Assembly (NCBI RefSeq): GCF_001640805.2 | Contig: NC_066838.1 | Span: 20,538,743 to 20,602,742 of the forward strand | Reading direction: 5' to 3' | Length of the DNA stretch: 64,000 nucleotides | DNA from: Lates calcarifer | Taxonomy: Eukaryota > Chordata > Actinopteri > Centropomidae | Shown: piece by piece, positions 1-10,700 of the stretch | How the letters are laid out: every line of letters begins with the position of its first letter | How positions within the stretch are numbered: the first letter of the stretch is position 1 | Notes under the pieces: generated by a model | Seen by the model: only the letters and a program-made list of their open reading frames with translations | What the model was told of the DNA's origin: nothing | The model's database searches: none | Position numbers and translations under genes: made by a program

Positions 1-1434
1 CGAGCAGAACCAGACTCCAGGTGGGTGGCCATCTGCCTCGACCGGTTGGGCTGAGAAAGAGCGACAGGAGAACATAGCATAATGCAGATTCCATGTAAAA
101 GTGGTATCAATAATACAGAAGGCGTTGAGTGGGGTTGTAGGAGCAGCAGAAGGCTCATCATCACAGATCACTCTACAGCTCCGGAGGCAGAAATACCTGC
201 AGAAAGTGACAGAAGAGGAGAGAGAGAGACAAAAGAACACAAAACTATAGGAAAGGGAAGATATCGAGTTAGTAACATGTATTTATGGGATATCCTCATA
301 TCTGCTTACAACTACATTATAGTGTGTTATAAACCTTAATTAAGTTTGTATACTGGTTAAAAAATGTTGGAAGAAAAACACAACCTAAACCAACATTCAA
401 ATAAAACTTTTAATATTTCTCACAACATCGTTTCCACATTGAGTACCAATGAGTTTGAGTTCACTAATCTGAAACCAGTGTGTACAGTAATAATTGCTAC
501 ATTCATCTCATATAAACTGTAACAATAAGAACAGTAGCAACATCAGCGGAGAACCTGTATGTGTGAACCACAGGGATGAGGATGAGCACAGAGGTCTAAA
601 TTGATCTAATATGGTTCTTCATTAGTGGTTTACCCATAATGTGCCATAATAATCAACAGTTGGAAGAGTCATTATGAGAAATCAGTCATAGTGATGGCTT
701 TAAATTAAGTGCCGCCACCACCATGTGTAATGCTGATGTTCATTCTAACCAGTCACATTTCAGGGTTTAGATGATTTATCTGCTCCATTAGAAAAAAGCT
801 GATCTGGGTTCAGTCAAAGGGCAATGTTACAGGCCTGTGTGTGTTGCACTATTAAGGCTCAGTACCTGGGATTGGTGAGACCATTAGGGTCATTTTGCAG
901 TCCACTCAAGCTGTACTTCACCTATGACAAAAAGATTTTAAATCAGTCTCCACTTACTACCTTTCTCCAGAGCCTTCAAGGCATAGTGTACATCAGTGGG
1001 TAGTGTTTGCTCAGTGTTTCCCCATGTTAAATGTGAACACGTATATTGTTCACCTGTTTGTAGCATTTATAGCCTGATTGCCAGCATGCTGTAGGTATTG
1101 CTTATTATTATGAAGGTGAAACACCACTAACAAAGGTGCATCTGTTGAGCGGTTTATAGCTATTCACATCTTTATATAAACTTATTTTATATTTCATTTT
1201 GGCAACACATTTGGCAGTCATCACTGTGAATTACATTCACACTAATTTCAAAATGATTCTCAATATTCAGTACAACTTTGAAAAACAGTGTTCAGTGTAG
1301 AATTTATAACTTTATAAAGATAAAACAAAATACACAGCCAAAACATATGGAGTTCCTAAGCGTTCGTATTTTGAAATAAATAATCAAAAAGTGTTGTACA
1401 ACCTTGAATTATGACATGGTGATATGTTAAAAGT
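1..1434. other. Flank downstream of mitf
   Basis: AT-rich with no gene recognised. It could be a distal mitf 3'UTR, since minus-strand seed matches for miR-182 (1198-1205) and miR-137 (1096-1102) fall here. Confidence 0.4.
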
Positions 1435-1615
1435 TAAGGGACTGCCGATTTTTACTACATCTTGAGGATGATAAGACTGCCTGAACCAAATGTCATGGCA
1501 ATCTGTCCAGTAGTTGTTCATGTATTTCAGTCTCGCTCACCAAAAATGTTGCCACCCATACAGCTGTGCGGCTAGTACGGCTAAAAATTGGACAATTAAA
1601 TTGTGAAATAAATTT
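1435..1615 (+). repeat. [20 protein letters not shown] repeat fragment
   Basis: Shows ACCAAATGTCATGGCAATCT, CCAGTAGTTGTTCATGTATT and a GCGGCTAGTACGGCTAAAAA end, as in the family consensus. It lies downstream of mitf. Confidence 0.55.
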
Positions 1616-1874
1616 TTATAAAATACTACAAGTCAAATCATTGCTATGAAATGTTATTTCATCATTCTTATTTTAGTAGCGTGACAGTGATATACAAAAC
1701 AAAAAACAGACGTTTGAAAAAAAAGGCACTTTCAAATAAACATTTCTTCACTGAAATAAAAACAAAATAAATAAAACTCTGCTGCTATGAGAATCAGAAT
1801 GATAAAATAACATTCCATAATATGGATTTTAACTTACTAATTAATTTTGGAATTTAGTGGTTTGATTTATATGT

Positions 1875-1921
1875 TTTATTCTATTTACTTTCATGATTAT
1901 TTTGTAATGCCTGTATTTATT
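1875..1921 (-). terminator. Candidate poly(A) signals for mitf
   Basis: Two AATAAA hexamers on the minus strand (plus-strand TTTATT at 1916-1921 and 1875-1880) lie 40 bases apart, about 2.45 kb after the mitf stop. Confidence 0.4.
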
Positions 1922-2121
1922 CATTTTATATTTTACGCTTTGGTCTTGTGCTTTTTTTTTTATAGTGTTATAAGTCTTGTACTGACAAAATCCCCTTCCT
2001 ACTGCTCTCTCAGGTAACTTAGCACTCCTCAGGTTCATCCATGAAGAACCAAACACCAATATAAAGATCAACAAAATGTTGCATCACTCCTCTTACATCA
2101 CCAGGGTAACAGAAATAACTG

Positions 2122-2129
2122 TAAGGCAC
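2122..2129 (-). promoter_or_regulatory. miR-124 8mer seed match in mitf 3'UTR
   Basis: The minus strand reads GTGCCTTA, a perfect 8mer for miR-124, a microRNA reported to target Mitf in mammalian pigment epithelium. It lies within the probable 3'UTR. Confidence 0.35.
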
Positions 2130-2981
2130 TTAAATCAATTAAAAAGATAATTACTTTGTTACTATTTTAGATTAGTTCATAAGGAGATCACATTGTCAAG
2201 ACATGATGCTGCTCTACAGGCACAACTTCAACCATTGCATAGTTTAACAAAGTGGAGGCTGTGCTGTAACAGGGCTCTCAATGTATGGCAGGTAGTTATT
2301 AAAAAGGCATATGTATGCAATGTGCTACAACTGTTGAAAACAAATTGCTGAAATATACATCAACCATATACCATAAAGAATCTACAATCTCATACAATAT
2401 CCTGTATGCATTTGAAAAGCCAAATACAATAGTTAGTTTATGCTTAGATACAAAAAAGGCAAACAAACCATATTTCAATTTACAGAGGTCATTCCAGTGT
2501 TTTTGACAATGTCATGCATTTCATACAAAATCCCAAAGCAATCTCCTTATACTCCATGGCAACATAAATGTTCATATAATGAAAAAAAACCTCCTGAATG
2601 TGAAATGTCATTGCAGTGATGTAAAAAAAAACAAAACAAACAAACAAAAAAAAAACCCAATAATTTAGGAAATGGACAATTGTAAAATCTGAGCACTTGA
2701 ATCAAAATGTTTGAAGTATTACAATAAACTGTTTTACCAGATTTGTTAGTTTGATCACTATAGACAAAAATATATTAAAAACTGAATTGATTCATCTTTG
2801 TGCATCAATCACATATCAGATGTTTGTAGAATTATGTAACAATATTCAGATCAATAGAAATCAGCTTCTTCTGTGTATATGTCAGGACTACTATAGCCTT
2901 GATTGTGAGCTAAGAGTCTACTACTTTTGAGACTTTGCATTATAAAAAACATTTGAAGTTTGGTTTTGTTTAATTCTTTGT

Positions 2982-3327
2982 TTAAAGGTTGTCTATGTAA
3001 CTTCTTGCTAATGTTGCATAGCTAACATTAGCATTACCATCTGTTTACTTCAGCCATTGTTGCATATAGAACACAAGAGGTTAGAATACGTTCTCTGGAC
3101 AGCACTGCTTCTTCATCCTCTCAAAGTGGACTGAGAGCAGTCTGGATGCTAAGATGGGATTGGCCAATTAACACTGGTGTCCAGAAGTTCAGAAAGCTCT
3201 TGGCGAATAAGAGAATGAAGCTTGATGCTGAACTCGCAACATTTCATCTAGACTGGTAAGTAAACAACTGTTACTGCTAATTTTGGCTAAATAACAATAG
3301 CTAAAAACGTACATATAGCATCTTTAA
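2982..3327. mobile_element. MITE-like element, copy 1
   Basis: About 346 bp. It starts TTAAAGGTTGTCTATGTAA and ends ACATATAGCATCTTTAA, which are imperfect inverted termini ending in TTAA. It contains no coding frame. A second copy with matching internal motifs (CTAACATTAGCATT) and the same 3' end is at about 28014-28391. It looks like a non-autonomous DNA transposon; the family is not known to me. Confidence 0.6.
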
Positions 3328-3910
3328 GTAAAGTATTTACGTGATTTTGGCAGTGAGGAATGTATTGGTAATATATCTTGTACACACTGCTGGATCAATC
3401 AGCACTGAGTTGATAAAGTATGGTGGTGGTGAAACATGTATGGTGAATCTTGACCTTTCTCTCTTGTTACTGGATTGTTGTGCTGCATCTTGACATTATG
3501 ACACTGAATAAAAGGAGTAAAAGACTAAAATTAGCAATTAATAATGCTGATTTTGTTCATTTAAATTACCTAAGAAGGAGACATTTTAGCTTAAGATTGT
3601 TTTAATGTGCTTTTATCTAATATCTCAGGCTCTTTTAAAAGCCTTGTTATAAATTAATTTTTAAGGGGAATGTGTACATAAAATCCTGTTTACAAAGATA
3701 CATAAATAAGATCAAATCTACAAATGATTAATATTTGTCAAGGAAGAAATTTCAACTGGAAGACTGACACTCAGCTAACAGCCAAAACATGTGCATAGCA
3801 ATACAACATCGATGTATACACATCTTAATAAGGCATTGGCACATTCAAGTTCAATCTAAGACACAAGGAGTGTAATGCACTATAGTAATAAATAGATTTT
3901 TTTCCTTCTA

Positions 3911-3918
3911 TTATTGCT
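3911..3918 (-). promoter_or_regulatory. miR-137 8mer seed match in mitf 3'UTR
   Basis: The minus strand reads AGCAATAA, a perfect 8mer site for the miR-137 seed. miR-137 is an established repressor of mammalian MITF through its 3'UTR. A single seed site can arise by chance; a second, weaker 7mer (1096-1102) lies beyond the likely transcript end. Confidence 0.4.
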
Positions 3919-4366
3919 AGTGATTTAAAAAGCAGTGTTCATCTCACCACAAAATATCTACATTTCTGACCATGATTTATAACTTCCCTAGATTCTTTGG
4001 AATCAATAATAATAAACATAATCTAGCCTCTATCCAAAGATAAATGCATATTTTTTAAAATATAAAAACTTCTATTATTGTAACTCATTGTCATCAAAGT
4101 ATTGATTAAAACAAACATACTTTAGAATCAGTCCTTGAAATCAAGGTTGAGGGCTTGAAAAGACAAAGATATCACAAAAAACTAACAAAAAAAAACATGA
4201 ACAGAAAAGATTCAATACATGTAAACACGGGCAGGGGAGACAAACAAATGACACAAAGACGAGAAAGCCTCTCCAGCAGCTGAGAGTGAGTTAGCTACTG
4301 ACAGGAACATGTGCAGCAGGATGGAGGGGTTGGAGATGCAGGTGAGGTGTCTTCCAGCAGGGGGTG

Positions 4367-4762
4367 CTAACAGCCCTGCTCATTCTCATCCATGCTTACA
4401 CTGCTCTTGCGGCTGCTGTCCTTTGAGGTGTCTGGGGAGACGGACGAGAGCAAAGGGTCCCCCCCTCTCACCGGTGATAAGGTGTCTTCCATGAGGATGT
4501 CGTTGAGTTTGGAGCCCGGCTTGCTGTGAACACTGTAGTGGCCCTCAGGGAAGTTAGAGCGGCCTTCATTTAGCTCCAGGGTGACCGGTGGTTCAGGGGT
4601 GCAGGCGGGGTGGTGTTGGTGATGGGGGTGGAACGTGTACAGGTCCTGGTGACAGTCCTCCAGAGCAGGCTCCTGCTTGATGGTCCTGGGCCCGAGTTCA
4701 GCAGAGCAGAGCGCAGAGGATGCGATGGCCAGCCCATGAGCCCGGGCCTGCATCTCTAACTC
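4367..4762 (-). CDS. mitf: mitf exon 9 (C-terminal exon with stop)
   Basis: Starts [11 protein letters not shown], the last zipper heptad, and ends [12 protein letters not shown] then TAG at 4369-4367. It keeps IKQEPALE (the second SUMO motif, site of human E318K), [14 protein letters not shown] and DPLLSSVSP, and the Ser-rich tail corresponding to the human Ser409 region. A His-rich stretch (FHPHHQHHP) replaces the middle of the mammalian exon. Confidence 0.96.
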   Translation of the reverse strand, partial: ELEMQARAHGLAIASSALCSAELGPRTIKQEPALEDCHQDLYTFHPHHQHHPACTPEPPVTLELNEGRSNFPEGHYSVHSKPGSKLNDILMEDTLSPVRGGDPLLSSVSPDTSKDSSRKSSVSMDENEQGC

Positions 4763-7700
4763 CTGCAACACCCCCCAGAGACAGACAAGTTATTATAAAT
4801 TACAGCATACTAATCCAGGGTTTTCTCCAGTTAATTGATTAGTGAAGACTGCTGGTGACGTTTGGTGGTGTTATGAAGACAGATCTGCCTGTGGCTGATT
4901 GAGCCTTGTGCCTCAACATTTCGCACTTGTAAAGACTTTTTCCTACTTAGTGCAAGACAAATGCACAATGTGACCAATCAATCAATGTCTGCTGAGCTGT
5001 ATCACACTGGTCTTTGTCATGAATTTGTTACAGGATTATGGTATCAACAGACAGTTTCCTCCTTAAATACACTGCTGTGTCAGTTTGTGCCTCTGCTCTT
5101 TCTCCCTGACAATTTATATATTTTGTGCAAAAATTTCCTCTGATGATAGGGGAGGCACCCTTTATTTCATTTAAACTATTATAGTACACTCTGTGCACAT
5201 GACACATATCGCAGTTTTCCTTTTTTAGTATTAGTTTATAATGATTGAATACTGTTAGCATGTAACTGGCATGGTTAAGACAACGTTCTCTAAGTCTGTG
5301 TCTCTACCTTCAACTTGGCTTTATTAAAGTGTGTTTACCTGTATCCTCAACATCAGATGTCGGTTGGCGTGCTCAAGTTTCTTCTGCCGATTCTCCAGCT
5401 CCTTTGCCCTCTGCTGCTCCCGCTGTAGCTTCCTGATGTAGTCCACTGATGCCTTCAGGATGGTACCTTTGTTCCAGCGCATGTCCCTGAAATTCAGAGG
5501 AGCCATTATTCTTCCATAAGATAAGAGAAAATGAACTTTGTTAATCTCATGGGGCAGAAATTACATCCTAGTCACTCAGATCTCACAGTTTTGATGTCAG
5601 ACATTAAGCAATCATAAACCTCCAATCTGATTAGAGGTTTTCAGAACACACACTGCCATTTAAGCCTGCTCAGTCAAAAACGAGACTGAGGAGAAGAATG
5701 AGGACGGACAAGGAGCAAAGCTGCTGCTGCTGAGGTCACAGAGGTGACCAGCAGTTGTTAGTTCTTTGCAGAACTGAATGCTGCATAAGAAATAAATGTA
5801 TGTAAAGCTCACTGAGGTCACAGGCAGTCATAAGGATGGCCCTGAGCTCTCAGCAGAACTGTAGGTTGTAGTGGAAGTTTTGCAGGGTTCAAATCGATTT
5901 TTACTGGACTAAATGGGAAAAATCCCTGTTACACATAGATCCTACTTTTCCATTATTATGCTGAGGGGTGTTGTGTTGCTGGATAAAAACTGAAAGTGCA
6001 CAGAGGCCTTAAGAACAGGTTATAAAATCCATTTTTTTCTGACTGCACTAATGAATTTAAATTTAAAGTGAAGATTTAATGCTAATATTGAAAAATTCTA
6101 GTGCTAAAAAGCACAGATATGCTTGTATGTTGCTTGAATGTGTTATTATTTTAAGTCAGGGCTGTTTGTGAAAGGCAGTCTCTGTTTGTGTGTTTGTGGG
6201 TGTGAGAGTGGGTGGAGCTCCTAGCTGGGGTTTACCAAAACAACCATGGGTGGATAGACAACAAAGAACCAGAGCTACAGGCAAAGTCAAGGGGCAGTAA
6301 AAGAAAAAAGAGGGACCTTACAATGTTTCTTGTTTGTTTGTTTACTTTGATATCTTATGTAAAACCAGAAGACAAAATCCACAGAAATGTATTATAAAGT
6401 TCAGCTGAAGCTAATATGATGATTCAACAGAGAGTTACACAAATCAAGTGGATAACTTCAAATGTTACAGTCTTTTTGGTGCAAAATTCCCTCTGTGTGT
6501 TTCCTCAGGCAGTGTTTCCTCAATCAGCTGCCATAGAGGGATGGTAACACAAAGAGAGGACTTTGTGCTAAAACTTTGGAAGATACTGGCATGATTTGTC
6601 TAACTCAGACTGCTGAAGCCTCATATTAGCTTCAGCTGAACTTAAGGAATGAGGATTTTGTCCCTCATTTCTTCCATTTGTATTGCATTTGGGAGAGATC
6701 TCTTCACAGCAATTACAGCGACTAGTAGCTCTTTCAATGCACATACGGGCATGTGAGTACTGCTTTAAGATTGCCTGAAAAAATGTGTATCCTTAAATGC
6801 TCGGTCTCTGACCTAGAAAATAAACTTTCACACAACTGTTGCTTTTATTGAAGTTGTTGAAATAATCTATTCTACCGCACCCTATTTTTCATAATCTATA
6901 AAATGAGCTACTCACTTTAGACTGATGCCCATTCACAATAGCTAGAGGGTAAATTACACGTGTGTATGTATTGTTTCCACTTTTATTTTTATCTGCATTT
7001 CCATTTTCCTGCCTTTCCCTTAAGATTTCACTTTTTGAGTAACAAATGGCGAGTTTTGCTGTTAAAGAATGTTACTAATCATGGTTTTCAAATCTGTCTT
7101 AATTTAGAAATAAAGAAAGTGACTGAAATAGGTAACTTACGGGTCATTGGATTTGGGAATTAAAGTTCCCAATTCCTTGATTCGATCATTGATGTTAAAC
7201 CGTCTCCTTCTCTCAACTACAGAACAAAAACAGAGGAGAAAAATTAGATTTGATGATTTTCTATAGTGTTACAATGAGTATAACACCATGGCAACCATAA
7301 CCACATCTAAGTATTTCCAAACATTCACATTTATGGAGATATGTACCATATAATTAAGAGCAATTAAAGTGCAATTAAAACTTACTCAAATTATGGTTAT
7401 CCTTCTTCTGCCTCTCCTTTGCCAGAGCCCTTACCTCAGCTTCTGAAAAACACATTTTGATTAATCAACAAAATCAACATTGCAGTGCAAGTATGAAAAA
7501 AATGTGCAGCAGCTAACTTCTACATTTTGAAGCTCATTAACCACACGTACCCACAGGGAACCCTTCAGGCCTTTGATAGTTGTCAAATTTGCCACAGGAT
7601 CCAGACTTATCCAGCATATGCATGATGGCCGGGGATTGTGAAACTATGTGATAAATGATGTTGTTTTCAAAATCAAAATGTACAGAGTAGATGCAAATAC

Positions 7701-10700
7701 ATTGAAAAAAAACATGTCAGTCATGTACAATCAACATCCCCACATTGAGAAGGACTACAAGAACTGCACTAATTGTAAAATGCTATAATGTGGGCTCAAC
7801 AAAGGCCTGGAGAGTAGAACTTTGCGTGTATTGTTAGAGCCTTCATAGTTTCCATGCAATAGAGAGGCTGAATGTTACAGTTAATTTTCACAGCTCATGG
7901 ATCTGTAAACATTTGATAGATTTGTTCTCATGACAGAAGCCAGGCATTTAAGTGTTTTATGTCTCTCACTGTGACAGATTGTGGTGCTTACCAGAGTATT
8001 CCCTTTTGATGTTGGGCAGGTTGGCAGGGCAGGAGTTGCTGATGGGCAGACCTTGCTGGGACATACCCTGATTACCATACATGTCCATGAGGTTAGCAGG
8101 CACGGGGATCTGAGGGGACACAGCGAGGACATTAAGTAATGATCTCTCCCTCCTGCTGTACAGATGCTAATCAGCATCACAGGATAAGCATGATGGGAAG
8201 GGCGCTGACATAGAACAGGTCTTTTATGTAGTGAGAAAAGCTTAACCCATGTTTTATTATGCAAATAGCCGTGACATCACTGTTAAAGGAATAGTTCAAC
8301 ATTTTGGGAACTTTTTTTGCTGAGAGTTGAGAGTTAGCCGAGAGGATTGATGCTGCTATTTTATCTGTGCTGTAAATGTGAAGCTATAACTTAGCTTAGC
8401 ATAGCTAGCCTGTCTGTGTCCAAAGATAACAAAATCCACCTTCCAACACTTCAAAAACTCATTAAATAACAAACTATCTATAACTATCTATCTTTAAATT
8501 TGGACTAACAGCCAGAGATTGTTGTAGAGTGTAACATAAATTGTTTATAGTTTTTACCCCTCAACACATCAAATCAAATACCCTCATGGTGCCTTTAGAA
8601 GAGTGAAGTGTGTGGTCTATTTGCAGGGCTCAGGTTTGGGAACACTGAAACGCAGACATACCGTATTAGCCATCTGAAGTCCTGGGTCCATCAGGCCAAG
8701 GATATCATCACTGTAACTGGACTCCAGACTAATAATGTCATCAATGACATCATCCATCTAAAACAAAAAGACATTAAGGGGTAAAGGATGTATAGATGAG
8801 TATGATTAAATGAGAAAATTTTTTTTAAAAAGGCACATTCCTTGTGTCATTGTGAGATATGTCTGAATTAAACCAGTCACCTCTTTCTCGCAGTTAGAGT
8901 TCAGGGTCAGTAAGGCCATAGGGCTGTTGGGGGCACTGTTGCCCGGCCCTGGCGGCATGCCCCCGTGGTCAGAGGACTGGTTGGGGCAGGGCAAGCTCAA
9001 CGCCTGAGAGCCAAGCTTTCCCAGGTACCGCTTCACCTGCTGCTGCTGGGAGCGCTGGATGTGGTATTTTGTTGGGTTCTCCAGGTGAGTCTGGACCTAG
9101 TGATTGAGAGGGAGTGAAGGAGAGAGCAGAGAAGGAAGAGAACAGGGGAGGAAGGTGGGAAAATTAAATATGCATCAGTGTCAGGAAACATACTGCATAG
9201 ATATGTGTTGATGGTTACAGGCAGCTCATTAGAATTAATGCCTGTATAGAAATAAATCATAGAAATATACACCTTCTTCATACTGACAAATGAAAGAGGA
9301 AGTTCATTTCAAATAACTTTAAAGTGCAACTATATCATTCTTGTCATATTTTATGTTTTTTGGATCTGTGCTCTTAAAGTTGTCTTTACTTGATTAAAAC
9401 AACTCTAAATATACCTCAAAGCCTTGCCTCTCCCTAGTATTTCACAGTACTGACTATAATATTAAAATAAACTTGACACAGATTTCAGCCCCTACGATGC
9501 ATTATGCATTTTTCTCTTTTGAGAGGCTGTCAAGAGTTGTTATCTCAAAGAGCCTCAGAAGTAAACATTTTCTACATATCGCTATTCGGCTCGACTACTC
9601 TCTGCTCTTCTACATTCAGAGTCCACATATTTTCCGCAGCAGAAATTACACACACACTTGTCTCTGCACTCCCTGGTTATGGATAAATTTGATTTCTGTG
9701 GATCATTAATCCCCACACAGCATTAATGATCCAGGAAAGCTACTCTGGAGGCAAATAAACAAACTTCAGAGACAGTGTTTGTCAAGGCTGAAACATTTTT
9801 TAAATGGAGCAGAACCGGTCTGTTCCAGCTCACAGTTAAAGAGTCTATATTTAAACCTTCCTGTGTTTTGTCTGAATTTGTTTTTGATGCAACAATGAAG
9901 ATGGTCCATGGTTTGTAAAACAAAGACACTATAGGTTGTTAATCACTAAATGTAGATACATAACACATTCATCAATGCTGACGACACAATTGTGCTGGCA
10001 TTAATACATACATTTGGCATGTCATGTTATTTTACATGTATGGTAGCAATTATATATATACTCTCTCTCCTAAAATGACAACACTAATTTTAAACATACC
10101 TCATAAGGTTGATATCCAAGCATCTCAAGCATCATGTGCTGTAAACTGATTTGTCCAATTTAAAAACAAAAAACAGCAACAACAACAAACAAAAAAGGGT
10201 TCAACTTCTGTGTCTAACTTCTCTCTAACCTAAGAAGTGCTTTAGCTGCTTCCTTCTTAGTTGCACCAGAGGACTAAGCTGGCTTGCATGAGGACAGACA
10301 CATCCAGCTCATCTTTTAAAAGGCAAGGAAAGTAATTAGTTATGCATGTCAAGGAATCTCAGCATAATACAATGAGCCTTTTCAAATTTGTGTTGTTTTA
10401 TGTAAAATCTGAATTTATTCCTTTATGGTGTATCACTTGATGTCAGGATGTGGTGCTTACAGTTAGCGCCTTTGTTTTGCAAGGCCACCTCTTTTACTGA
10501 AACTTGCCTGGGGCTGTTACTTAGCCCAATCCACTTCTTTTTTTTTTTTTTTAACCCTGTGGAAGCTTAGCATGTGTTCCCAGTTCAACACAGCACAAAG
10601 AATAAAGTCTGTTACATTCTTGTTTGTCTGCAGCTCGCCTCTCCTCGTGTCTCTAAATGACATTTTTAATCGGCAACAACAGGCATACTGCATCTCAAAA

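Larger units (their letters stand above)
1855..4366 (-). other. mitf: mitf 3' untranslated region (probable extent)
   Basis: Non-coding sequence follows the stop. Minus-strand AATAAA signals at 1880-1875 and 1921-1916 would give a 3'UTR of about 2.5 kb, similar to the long mammalian 3'UTR. An earlier ATTAAA at 3606-3601 could give a shorter form, and an ATTAAA near 413-408 a longer one. A MITE-like element (2982-3327) lies inside. Only 3'-end data could settle the extent. Confidence 0.5.
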
